Part shown: positions 8,124-15,890 of the stretch, one piece after another
How the letters are laid out: each line of letters begins with the position of its first letter
How positions within the stretch are numbered: the stretch's first letter is position 1
Assembly: GCA_030065855.1 (NCBI GenBank)
Contig: JASJCT010000038.1
Span: forward strand, 1-62,574
Length of the DNA stretch: 62,574 nt
DNA from: Myxococcota bacterium
GTDB lineage: Bacteria; Myxococcota_A; Polyangia; JAAYKL01
Direction: 5' to 3'
Notes under the pieces: model-generated
The model's input: only the letters and a program-made list of their open reading frames with translations
Database searches by the model: none
What the model was told of the DNA's origin: nothing
Translations under genes and position numbers: made by a program

Positions 8124-9886
8124 CCGCACCCAGGGACACATTCATAGGTGAAATCCTCGTTGAGCGAGATATCATCTCTCCTGATCGAATGGATGGGCTG
8201 CTCGCTTTAAAGGCGGAAAAGGGCGGATCCTTTGTCGAGCTGCTCCTGTCCTCTGAGGCGGTAAACGAGAAGCAATTGTGGACAGCTGTGGCCGAGGCCA
8301 TGGACATTGCCTATCTCGATCCGATTCCCGTAGCCGATCTCGACCCGTCCCTGATTGCCGAACTGCCCATCAGCTTTGCCAAGTCCAACCGGGTGCTGCC
8401 GATCAACGAGGGTGTCGACGGGGTCAAGGTCGCGTGTACGAGCCCCTTCGACCTGGGCGCCCTGGATGCGGTGCAGGCGATTTTGGGCAGGCCCGTGGTG
8501 CCTCAAATCGCATCTGGGGAGGCAATCCTCGATGCCATTAATACGGTCTACGAAAGGCGGGCCGGCCAGGACGAGTTGGGCGAAAAAGAAGGGGTCGAAG
8601 AAGAGGAGCTGACCGACCTTATTGACGTTGAGGATGAAGCGCCCATCATTCGTTGGGTCAATACCCTTTTCTTCGAGGCGGTCAAACGGCGGGCCAGCGA
8701 TATCCATATCGAATCATTTGAACGGGAAGTGGTGGTTCGATACCGGATTGACGGTGTCTTGCACCACGTAAAGACCGCCAAAAAGGCTTTTTTAGCGTCG
8801 ATTATCTCCCGGGTGAAGATCTTGGCCAAGCTCAATATTGCCGAAAAGCGATTGCCGCAGGACGGTCGCATTGCCCTCAAGATCGCCGGCAAGAGCATCG
8901 ACGTTCGCGTCTCCACCATCCCGACGAGCCAAGGAGAACGGGTGGTGATGCGGCTTTTGGACAAGCAGTCCGTGCTTCACGATGTCTCTGATCTCGGGTT
9001 CCTGGCCGATCACTATACCCTGTTTCACAGCCTTATCCGGCGTCCCCACGGCATCATCCTGGTGACCGGACCCACCGGATCCGGCAAGACCACCACTTTG
9101 TACGCGGGCCTGTCTCAGATAAACACACCGGACAAGAACATCCTTACCATTGAAGACCCGGTGGAGTACGACATCGAAGGCATTGGCCAGGTCCACGTCA
9201 ATCCCAAAATCGACCTCACGTTTTCGAGCGGGTTGCGCGCATTTTTACGCCAAGACCCAGACGTCATCATGGTCGGTGAGATTCGCGACCGGGAGACCGC
9301 AGAGATCGCCATCCACGCCTCACTCACCGGGCACCTGGTGCTGTCGACCATTCACACCAATGATGCGCCAGGAGCTCTGACACGGCTGGTCGAAATGGAC
9401 ATCGAGCCGTTTCTGGTTGCCTCGTCCCTCATCGGCATTCAGGCCCAGCGGCTCGTTCGTGTGCTGTGTCCTGAATGCAAAACCCTCTACGAGCCCGAAC
9501 CAGAGCAGTTGGAGGAGATAGGTATCGTCCCCGGAACCGCACATATCCTAGGAGACCCGCCCCGCAGTCCCCTGTACCGAGCGGGATGGGAGCAGTTGAA
9601 ACCACCGCCACCACTCGTGCCGGGCAAGTTCATGCTCTACGAAGCCAGCGGTTGCGATGCGTGCTTGGGCACGGGATACCGGGGGCGTACCGGGGTATAT
9701 GAAATGGTAATGATTACAGACGAGATCCGAATGAATGTCCTGCGCAACGCAGATTCAAATACCATTAAAAAGATCGCCCATGCCGAGGGGATGATATCCC
9801 TTCGGGATGACGGCGCGCGCAAGGTGCTCCAGGGTATCACGACGATTGAGGAGGTGCTCCGCGTCACCCACGAAGATGCGGCGTAA
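8120..9886 (+). CDS. gspE: Type II secretion ATPase GspE
   Basis: A 588-residue cytoplasmic ATPase that powers pseudopilus assembly. The N-terminal N1E/N2E domain (TFIGEILVERDIIS onward) binds GspL. The motor domain has Walker A GPTGSGKTT near residue 317, an Asp box, Walker B (DVIMVGEIRDRETAEIA) and a His box (LSTIHTNDA). A zinc-binding four-cysteine module (CPEC ... CDAC) follows, as in GspE rather than PilT. The frame is open further upstream, but the GTG at 8120 is chosen because it overlaps the gspD stop as GTGA, has GAGGAGG seven bases before it, and gives the expected N-terminus. A palindromic element of 90 bases lies between it and gspF. Confidence 0.93.
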   Translation: MTAPRDTFIGEILVERDIISPDRMDGLLALKAEKGGSFVELLLSSEAVNEKQLWTAVAEAMDIAYLDPIPVADLDPSLIAELPISFAKSNRVLPINEGVDGVKVACTSPFDLGALDAVQAILGRPVVPQIASGEAILDAINTVYERRAGQDELGEKEGVEEEELTDLIDVEDEAPIIRWVNTLFFEAVKRRASDIHIESFEREVVVRYRIDGVLHHVKTAKKAFLASIISRVKILAKLNIAEKRLPQDGRIALKIAGKSIDVRVSTIPTSQGERVVMRLLDKQSVLHDVSDLGFLADHYTLFHSLIRRPHGIILVTGPTGSGKTTTLYAGLSQINTPDKNILTIEDPVEYDIEGIGQVHVNPKIDLTFSSGLRAFLRQDPDVIMVGEIRDRETAEIAIHASLTGHLVLSTIHTNDAPGALTRLVEMDIEPFLVASSLIGIQAQRLVRVLCPECKTLYEPEPEQLEEIGIVPGTAHILGDPPRSPLYRAGWEQLKPPPPLVPGKFMLYEASGCDACLGTGYRGRTGVYEMVMITDEIRMNVLRNADSNTIKKIAHAEGMISLRDDGARKVLQGITTIEEVLRVTHEDAA

Positions 9887-9933
9887 AATGAGTGCAATGT
9901 CAGATGAACTGCGCCGGGTAAGGTTAGCAAATT

Positions 9934-10023
9934 CCCCCTTGAAAAGGGGGTTAGGGGGATTTCGTCACTTCTCAACGGAAGGGATAATGACGAAATCCCC
10001 CCATCCCCCTTTACGAAAGGGGG
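9934..10023. repeat. CCCCC/GGGGG palindromic element, copy A
   Basis: An imperfect inverted repeat about 90 bases long between gspE and gspF. Each arm (CCCCCTTGAAAAGGGGG on the left) is itself a small hairpin, and the two arms also pair with each other around ATTTCGTCA / TGACGAAAT. Copies B (12182) and C (42450) share the plan. It should fold strongly in RNA, which would affect expression of the genes downstream of gspE. Copy A lacks the GAGGTACTAG flank seen beside B and C. Confidence 0.85.
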
Positions 10024-10074
10024 AGCCTTCTTTCCCGATATTTTGGGACTGAAACAGTGCGAGGGTAACGAGCT

Positions 10075-11298
10075 TTGCCGATTTACGAGTACAAAGGCAT
10101 CCGCAGAAGTGACGGCAAGGGAGTCAAGGGACTTCAAGATGCAGACGGAGAAAAGAGCCTGCGCGCCCAGCTCAAGCGCGACGGTATCCTCATTACCGAT
10201 ATTCGGGAAAAAGATCACAGGGAACGGCGCGGCGAGATCGACTTTAAAAAACTCTTTGTCAACCGGGTCGGCAAGCTCGACATCGCCGCCACCACCCGTC
10301 AGCTCGCCACCCTCACCAAGGCGGGAATTTCTCTGGTAGAGGCGCTCACCGCAGTCATCGATCAGAACGAAAAACCAGACCTCAAGGGCGCCTTGACCGA
10401 CGTGCGCGATCAGGTCAATCAGGGCATGAGCCTGTCCGAGGCATTTGGGCGGCATCCAAAGTTGTTCGATACCCTGTTTTGCAACATGGTGCACGCCGGA
10501 GAGCAGTCCGGCACCCTGGAACAGGTGCTTGCCCGGCTCGCGGATTTCATCGAGGCCCAGAGCAAACTGCGCAACAAGGTCTTTTCGGCAATGGCATATC
10601 CCGCGTTCATGGCCCTGTTCGGTCTGCTCATCATCGGGGTGATGATGATCGTCGTCGTTCCCAAGGTCACATCGATCTTTGAAAATTTCGGTCGGGAGCT
10701 GCCCTGGTATACAGAGGTGCTCATCGCCATGAGCAACTTTTTCCGCGGATTTTGGTGGCTCGCACTCGCCCTGCTCATTACCGCCATCTATGCATTCAAC
10801 AAGTGGAAACAAAGCCCAGACGGGAAACAACGCTGGCATCGCTTCATCTTGTGGTCCCCTATCTTTGGCGGATTGGCAATGATGATCGCCATTTCCCGTT
10901 TTTCAAAGACCCTGGCAACCCTGTTGGTATCTGGCGTGCCTATCGTAACGGCCATGGATATCACCAAGGGGGTGCTCGGCAATGTGGTGCTCGAAACGGT
11001 CATTTCAGAGGCCACCTCGTCGATCCAAGAGGGAGAGAGCATCGCAGAGCCCCTCAAAGAATCCGGGCGGTTTCCCCCGATTGTGACCCACATGATAGCC
11101 ATTGGAGAGCGCTCTGGACAGCTGGAGCAGATGCTCGAAAATGTGGCTGAATCCTACGATGCCCAAGTCGAGAGCAAGGTCGCGGCCCTGACCTCCATGC
11201 TCGAACCGGTCATGATCGTGCTGATGGGCGCGGGCGCGGGCGGGATTGCAGCTGCGATTCTCATGCCCCTGATCCAAATGAACGAGTTTGTCCAATGA
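10075..11298 (+). CDS. gspF: Type II secretion inner membrane platform GspF
   Basis: A 407-residue polytopic platform protein. It begins PIYEYKG, the typical GspF start, and has two T2SSF domains, each with conserved Gly/Glu signatures (TLTKAGISLVEAL, FCNMVHAGEQSGTLEQVL; TLLVSGVPIVTAMD, MIAIGERSGQLEQML) and three membrane segments (about 170-195, 220-245, 370-400). It connects the GspE motor to pseudopilus growth. The start is TTG, the only one that fits the family N-terminus; the ribosome site is weak (GAGGG). Its stop overlaps the next start as ATGA. Confidence 0.92.
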   Translation: MPIYEYKGIRRSDGKGVKGLQDADGEKSLRAQLKRDGILITDIREKDHRERRGEIDFKKLFVNRVGKLDIAATTRQLATLTKAGISLVEALTAVIDQNEKPDLKGALTDVRDQVNQGMSLSEAFGRHPKLFDTLFCNMVHAGEQSGTLEQVLARLADFIEAQSKLRNKVFSAMAYPAFMALFGLLIIGVMMIVVVPKVTSIFENFGRELPWYTEVLIAMSNFFRGFWWLALALLITAIYAFNKWKQSPDGKQRWHRFILWSPIFGGLAMMIAISRFSKTLATLLVSGVPIVTAMDITKGVLGNVVLETVISEATSSIQEGESIAEPLKESGRFPPIVTHMIAIGERSGQLEQMLENVAESYDAQVESKVAALTSMLEPVMIVLMGAGAGGIAAAILMPLIQMNEFVQ

Positions 11299-11708
11299 TA
11301 CGGCGCGGCGAGATAGTGCTCGGCGATAAGCGCGGCTATCGGCGCCTCTCAGGCCGATTTCGGCGGCGGGTCTTTCGCGCAGCAGCAGTCATTTTGGTGC
11401 TCATCTACCTGTCGTGGGCAGTGGCTGAGATGAAAACGCGGACCCAAATCAAGCAGGCGCTCCTCGACATTTCCCGCATCGAGCACGCCACCCGTTTGTT
11501 TCGGGCAGACCAAGGCCGATGCCCAGAGGATATGGCAGAGCTGCTCTCGCCCGTGGGAGACCGCCGCTATTTTGCCCCAGAGGTAGACCCATGGGGACAC
11601 CCCTATAGGTTGCAATGCCCGGCCATCCTCGACCCGGGGGGGGTCAGCGTATCTTCTGGTGGACCAGACGGCGATTTTGGCGGTGAGGACAATATATCGA
11701 GCCTCTAG
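11295..11708 (+). CDS. GspG-like pseudopilin without a prepilin leader
   Basis: A 137-residue protein encoded between gspF and gspG. Its C-terminal half resembles the GspG head domain: a helix with Arg/Phe (HATRLFRADQGRCPEDMAEL), the VDPWGHPYRLQ block, and a final glycine-acid loop (SGGPDGDFGGEDNI) like the calcium loop of GspG. The N-terminus has an Arg-rich segment and one membrane helix (about 29-47) but no Gly-Phe/Met-Thr-Leu-Ile-Glu peptidase site. It would therefore stay membrane-anchored rather than be processed by GspO. It starts in overlap with gspF (ATGA). A degenerate duplicate of gspG or an assembly accessory are the two readings. Confidence 0.7.
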   Translation: MIRRGEIVLGDKRGYRRLSGRFRRRVFRAAAVILVLIYLSWAVAEMKTRTQIKQALLDISRIEHATRLFRADQGRCPEDMAELLSPVGDRRYFAPEVDPWGHPYRLQCPAILDPGGVSVSSGGPDGDFGGEDNISSL

Positions 11709-11739
11709 TAAGGGGCTATTAAAGAAAAGGAGATAATAA

Positions 11740-12144
11740 ATGGAGGTATCCAAGATGAAGAAAATGTCCAGGTGCCGCAAACGGCGATACGTGGCAGAGC
11801 AGGGCATGACCCTGATTGAAATCATGATCGTCGTCATCATCATGGCGATGATTGCAACGGGCGTGGCGGTTGCGGTCATTCCCCGGCTCGAAAAGGCCCG
11901 GGTCGATTCGGCAAAATCAGATGTGGCGGCCATTCGAACCGCGGTTCAGCTATACCTGGCAGAGAATCCGGGAAAGTGCCCGAGCATCGACGATCTCAAG
12001 ACAGAGCGGTATCTCGACCAGGGGAAACGAACCACAGATCCGTGGGATAAGGATTTCCTCATCAGTTGTTCGGAAGGCGATGACCCCGATGTCTTTTCAA
12101 TGGGGCCTGATATGCAGGAAGGCACGGAAGACGACGTTCGGTAA
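11740..12144 (+). CDS. gspG: Major pseudopilin GspG
   Basis: A 134-residue pseudopilin. A basic leader (CRKRRYVAEQG) ends at the prepilin peptidase site, Gly before MTLIEIMIVVIIMAMI, with the Glu at +5 required for assembly. The head has the GspG helix, TTDPWDKDFLISC and the C-terminal calcium loop (SMGPDMQEGTEDDVR). It forms the shaft of the pseudopilus. AGGAGATAATAA precedes the ATG at 11740; the Met at codon 6 is an alternative. After its stop comes palindromic copy B, which separates it from gspH. Confidence 0.93.
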   Translation: MEVSKMKKMSRCRKRRYVAEQGMTLIEIMIVVIIMAMIATGVAVAVIPRLEKARVDSAKSDVAAIRTAVQLYLAENPGKCPSIDDLKTERYLDQGKRTTDPWDKDFLISCSEGDDPDVFSMGPDMQEGTEDDVR

Positions 12145-12181
12145 AATGTCAAAGGTTTTGTGGTGGGCAATATTGGGCATT

Positions 12182-12265
12182 CCCCCTTTGAAAAAGGGGG
12201 GAAGGGGGATTTTTGAACGCTATGGAAATATTGACGAAATCCCCCCAGCCCCCTTTTCAAGGGGG
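12182..12265. repeat. CCCCC/GGGGG palindromic element, copy B
   Basis: An 84-base copy of the element described at 9934, between gspG and gspH. The arms are CCCCCTTTGAAAAAGGGGG and CCCCCTTTTCAAGGGGG. Together with the flank at 12284-12304 it fills the whole 162-base gap, in an operon whose other junctions mostly overlap. Confidence 0.85.
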
Positions 12266-12283
12266 AGCTTATTGCCAGATAAG

Positions 12284-12304
12284 CATCACTTGACGAGGTA
12301 CTAG
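12284..12304 (+). repeat. Flank repeat, copy B, abutting gspH
   Basis: These 21 bases are identical to 157-177 and to the reverse complement of 42411-42431. They end in GAGGTACTAG two bases before the gspH ATG. The GAGG in the repeat lies about nine bases from the ATG and is the best ribosome site available there, so the element appears to provide gspH with its translation signal. Confidence 0.75.
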
Positions 12305-12306
12305 GC

Positions 12307-13191
12307 ATGGTCAAGATGCGCACACAGCTCGGGTTTTCCCTCATCGAGGTATTGGTGGTCACTATCATCGCAGCGGTCGCGGTGACTGGGGTTGCCCTGT
12401 CTTTGGGGGCGATGAGCCAATCCCGGCTCCGATCCTCTTGTTGGATGATCGTCGCGGCTGCGCGCTATGCCTATTCCCACTCTGTGACCCGTGGCATGAC
12501 CACTCGGCTCGTCATGGACTTTGAAGACAAAACCATTCATTTGGAAGAGACCAGCGGCAGGGTCGTGCTGAATCGAGAGGACGAGACCGGCGAAGGGCTG
12601 AGACGCGAGGATGAGGCCCTGTTCGACCCGGATGGTGGCCCAAAGGGAAGGGGGCTGCTCGATTTTCAAATGAATAGCAGCGCCTTTGGCACGTCGAGCA
12701 GTACTGGCGGGGCTGGCGGCTTACAGCAAGGCATGGGCATAGGTGCAGGGCTCGGCATGGGACTGGGCATGGGTGGACAAGGTGAGGGCCAAGAAGGCGA
12801 TATGTTCAGCATGATGGCCAATTTCACGAGCGGCGCCCTTAGCGATCCTTTCCTGGCATCGATGCAGCGTGGTCTCAGCGGTGGCTCCTTGGGGTATCGC
12901 AAGCCCAAGTTCTCGCCCTTGGGCGGCCGCCGCGGTGAAAAGCGATCCCTTGAAGGGGATACAACATTCGTTACGGTCTTCACGCCCCACGCACCCAAGC
13001 CCCAGGAAGAGGGCCGCGCCTTTGTCTACTTTTTTCCCGGCGGCATGACAGAGCACGCCATTATTCAAGTTTCAGACGGGGATGAGCGCATCTATTCCGT
13101 GGAAATTCACCCCATGACCGGCCGCGCGGTGATTCACAACGAACCGATCGAACCTGACGGGGAACTCGATGACCTGCAGGAGGCCGAGTAA
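12307..13191 (+). CDS. gspH: Minor pseudopilin GspH with Gly/Met-rich insert
   Basis: A 294-residue pseudopilin, much longer than the usual 150-190. The leader is very short (MVKMRTQLG) and is followed by FSLIEVLVVTIIAAVAV, with Glu at +5. The first beta region (ATRLVMDFEDKTIHLEE) fits GspH. From about residue 118 to 185 there is a low-complexity insert rich in Gly, Met, Gln and Ser (GMGIGAGLGMGLGMGGQGEG). The C-terminal part (TTFVTVFTPHAPKPQEEG, VYFFPGGMTEHAIIQV) resembles the end of the GspH head. The stop and the gspI start overlap (TAATG). Insert function unknown; GspI and GspK carry smaller Gly-rich stretches too. Confidence 0.85.
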   Translation: MVKMRTQLGFSLIEVLVVTIIAAVAVTGVALSLGAMSQSRLRSSCWMIVAAARYAYSHSVTRGMTTRLVMDFEDKTIHLEETSGRVVLNREDETGEGLRREDEALFDPDGGPKGRGLLDFQMNSSAFGTSSSTGGAGGLQQGMGIGAGLGMGLGMGGQGEGQEGDMFSMMANFTSGALSDPFLASMQRGLSGGSLGYRKPKFSPLGGRRGEKRSLEGDTTFVTVFTPHAPKPQEEGRAFVYFFPGGMTEHAIIQVSDGDERIYSVEIHPMTGRAVIHNEPIEPDGELDDLQEAE

Positions 13192-13940
13192 TGCCCGTGC
13201 GGCCATCGGCATCGCGCCTGCGGAACCTTCACAAGGCGGCCGGGTTTACCATCATGGAAGTGATGGTGGCAATTATGATCCTAGCGGTTTCGGTTGTTTC
13301 CATATTCGGCGCCCAGTTCGCAGCTGTCGCAACCACTGATTTTGCCAGATACACCACCCAGGCCATTGAGCTCGCGCGCTGCCGGATGAGCGAAATTGAA
13401 CTCGAGATTCAAACTGAAAACGGTTTTGAAGAAGCCGATGTGATATCCAGCGGTGACTGTTGCGAGTTGCTAGAGAGCGAGCCTGGCATCGATGCGTTCG
13501 AATGTGCGTGGGAGATCAAAGCAGTTGAGTTGCCAGACATTGCCACGTTGATGTCGGACGCAGACGGGGGCGGTGGGTTCTTAGGGGATTTTGGCCTTGG
13601 CGGCGGCGGTATGGGGGCCGGTGATCCGGCCGACAATATGGCCGAGATGGACGAGATGGGCATTGTCTCTTCGTTTGCGCCCATGCTGTCGGATATGCTG
13701 CGCCAAGCCATGCGCCGCGTCACAGTGACAGTAGAATGGGAGCAGGGACCCCGCAAGCGACAGTTTGTTTTGTCCCAATACTTGACCCACCCGACCCAGG
13801 GGCCCCTCGAGTTTATGCACGGCGCAGCAAGCGCTGCTGAAATGTCCGAAGCCATACAGGAAGGGGATATGACATCGCCCTTTGGGCCATCCGAATCCCA
13901 ATCAGACAGGCCATCGCCACGTCCGGGGAAACCCAAATGA
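13191..13940 (+). CDS. gspI: Minor pseudopilin GspI
   Basis: A 249-residue pseudopilin with leader ending RNLHKAAG before FTIMEVMVAIMILAVSVV; Glu is at +5. The residues TTQAIELARCRMSEIELEI match the helix of the GspI family. Usual GspI is 120-130 residues; the extra length is a Gly/Met/Asp-rich insert (about 125-165, with GGGGFLGDFGLGGGGMGAGD) and a Ser/Pro-rich tail after the last beta strand. The GspI-J-K trimer forms the tip of the pseudopilus. It starts on the last base of the gspH stop and ends in ATGA overlap with gspJ. Confidence 0.85.
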   Translation: MPVRPSASRLRNLHKAAGFTIMEVMVAIMILAVSVVSIFGAQFAAVATTDFARYTTQAIELARCRMSEIELEIQTENGFEEADVISSGDCCELLESEPGIDAFECAWEIKAVELPDIATLMSDADGGGGFLGDFGLGGGGMGAGDPADNMAEMDEMGIVSSFAPMLSDMLRQAMRRVTVTVEWEQGPRKRQFVLSQYLTHPTQGPLEFMHGAASAAEMSEAIQEGDMTSPFGPSESQSDRPSPRPGKPK

Positions 13941-14665
13941 ACAGGTACCCCAAAAAGGTAAATCCCATAGGGCCATCCGGCCTCACGCTAATCGAAGTGC
14001 TCGTGGCCGTGGCTGTGTTATCCATGGTGGGTATCACCATCTGGACTGCGACAAGTCAGACCACGCGCACCCGGACCATCATTACCGATGCGCACGAGCG
14101 CTTTCACCAGGTGCGCACCGCATTCGATTACCTGAGTCGGGACCTGACGTCGGCGTTTCTGTCCAAGCACAGGGGCACTGTCGAGCCCACCCACGATACC
14201 GTGTTTATCGGTCAAAACAGCGGAGATGAAGATCGCTTGGACTTTGCCGCGTTTACCCATGAACGCCGTTATTTCGACGTGGACGAATCTGACCAGTGCG
14301 AAATTGGATACGCCATTGCAGAGGATCCAAATGTGTCTGGTCAAAAAAATCTGATCCGCCGCGAGTCCCCCATCTTGGACTTGGAACCCCTCGAAGGGGG
14401 CCAATCCCTCATCTTGGTCGAAGATGTGGTTGCTTTTGACGTTCAGTATTTTGACCTGCCAATGAATGAATGGCAGGACGAATGGGACACCACCGAGGTC
14501 TCCGGCGAGCTGGATACCCTGCCCCACCAGGTCCGCATCACCCTCGTGGTCAACGACCGGCGCGGCGAAGAAGTGGTCTATGGGACCCAGATCCCCATCC
14601 CCATGCGAACCCCCATTTACCGAGCCCCCTTTGTCCCGGGGCCGCCCATTCCGGTGAACAAATGA
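13937..14665 (+). CDS. gspJ: Minor pseudopilin GspJ
   Basis: A 242-residue pseudopilin of normal GspJ size. The leader NRYPKKVNPIGPSG is followed by LTLIEVLVAVAVLSMVGI, with Glu at +5. The conserved core shows RTAFDYLSRDLTSAF and LVEDVVAFDVQYFD, then a final LPHQVRITLVV strand, all typical of GspJ. It belongs to the tip complex with GspI and GspK. Its start overlaps the gspI stop (ATGA) and its own stop overlaps gspK (ATGA), so the three are translationally coupled. Confidence 0.9.
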   Translation: MNRYPKKVNPIGPSGLTLIEVLVAVAVLSMVGITIWTATSQTTRTRTIITDAHERFHQVRTAFDYLSRDLTSAFLSKHRGTVEPTHDTVFIGQNSGDEDRLDFAAFTHERRYFDVDESDQCEIGYAIAEDPNVSGQKNLIRRESPILDLEPLEGGQSLILVEDVVAFDVQYFDLPMNEWQDEWDTTEVSGELDTLPHQVRITLVVNDRRGEEVVYGTQIPIPMRTPIYRAPFVPGPPIPVNK

Positions 14666-15882
14666 GCGTCCGCCGCACGCGCAGGCAACGCGGGGTCGCC
14701 CTGCTCATGGTCCTCATTGCCCTCACCATCCTCGGGGCCATGACCGCGGATCTGATGGAGTCCAACGAAGTTTACTTGGCCACGACCGTGAATGCGAGGG
14801 ATTCGGTGCGCGCAGAATACATGGCCCGGTCAGGTATCCACTTGAGTCGGCTGCTACTCTCCTTTCAGCGACTGCTCGGCAGCTCGGTGAGCTTTCCGTT
14901 TTGGCAGTATGCCGATCTAATCGTGGATGTATTTACCGATTCAGAAGGCGGGGGGCTGCTCGGCGATCTTGCCGGGATAGATGTGTCCGGCGTCGAAGGG
15001 CTTGGATTGGGCGTGAAAGATGGAGATCTTAAGGTCACGATTATCGACGAAGATTCCAAGATAAACGTCAATCTCGCCAATTCCCAGGGCTATCGCAACA
15101 TGCGCAAGATGATGTTCGATCAACTGATGCAACTCATTGCCCCCATGGAATACGACCCTATCTTCGATCGAGAGGCAAAGGCCGGCCAGGTCTTTGACCG
15201 GGAGAGCATCATCTGCGAAATCATGGATTGGGCAGACGGCGATGAAGACCTCTGCGACATGTCGGGCAGTGAGGATCCCTCGTATTATCAAATGCTGGAT
15301 CCCGAGTACCTGCGCAAGAACGCGCCCTTTGACAGCCTGATGGAGCTACACCTCGTCAAAGGCATTGACGACGACTTTTGGAGTGCGTTTGTAGAGCCGA
15401 ACCCCGAGGATCCAGAGGCCCGGGTAATGACCGTGTGGGGGCGGGGCCGCATCAATGTCAACACCGCCCCTGCCCAGGTGCTGCTGCCGGTTATCTGCAT
15501 GCTGGCCTCAGACCAATCGGGTGTCAGCCTGTGCGCGGATCCCGCCCAGTACGCCAACCTCCTTGTGATCCTCCAAGCATTTGTTTTTATCAGACAATTT
15601 ATGCCCTTTAGTCGATCCGGAGAATTTCTATCAGCTATTCAGAATCCCGAGCGGCTGTTTTTGCAGATACCGGGATTTCCCATTGGGGGCAAGGGCATGG
15701 CGCGCCGGGTGCTTTCCACCCGGTCAACCGTGTTTTCGATTTACGCCGAGGGCACTGTGGGCCGCGTTACCAAGCGCATTCATGCGGTTATCGATACCAA
15801 GGGAGAAGATATGATGATGTTGGGACCTGAAAATGCAGTTGCCGCTGCCGGCGGCAAAGTCCTTTACTGGCGGATGGATTAG
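14662..15882 (+). CDS. gspK: Minor pseudopilin GspK
   Basis: A 406-residue tip pseudopilin. The leader SVRRTRRQRG is followed by VALLMVLIALTILGAMT; as usual for GspK the +5 residue is not Glu. The body has the GspK helical domain: KVTIIDEDSKINVNLAN, ESIICEIMDWADGDEDLCD, and GRINVNTAPAQVLLPVIC, which are the family hallmarks. A Gly-rich stretch (EGGGLLGDLAGIDVSG) lies near residue 95. The frame is open upstream of 14662, but the ATG there overlaps the gspJ stop (ATGA) and gives the right leader. gspL starts eight bases after the stop. Confidence 0.92.
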   Translation: MSVRRTRRQRGVALLMVLIALTILGAMTADLMESNEVYLATTVNARDSVRAEYMARSGIHLSRLLLSFQRLLGSSVSFPFWQYADLIVDVFTDSEGGGLLGDLAGIDVSGVEGLGLGVKDGDLKVTIIDEDSKINVNLANSQGYRNMRKMMFDQLMQLIAPMEYDPIFDREAKAGQVFDRESIICEIMDWADGDEDLCDMSGSEDPSYYQMLDPEYLRKNAPFDSLMELHLVKGIDDDFWSAFVEPNPEDPEARVMTVWGRGRINVNTAPAQVLLPVICMLASDQSGVSLCADPAQYANLLVILQAFVFIRQFMPFSRSGEFLSAIQNPERLFLQIPGFPIGGKGMARRVLSTRSTVFSIYAEGTVGRVTKRIHAVIDTKGEDMMMLGPENAVAAAGGKVLYWRMD

Positions 15883-15890
15883 GAGATCAG

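Noticed and set aside
9637..10839. A 400-codon minus-strand frame opposite gspE and gspF
   Set aside because: It crosses the palindromic element and both conserved genes, and its translation matches no family; it is a shadow of biased codon use.
14470..14661. Upstream extension of gspK
   Set aside because: It overlaps gspJ out of frame and would place the cleavage motif 64 residues too far in.
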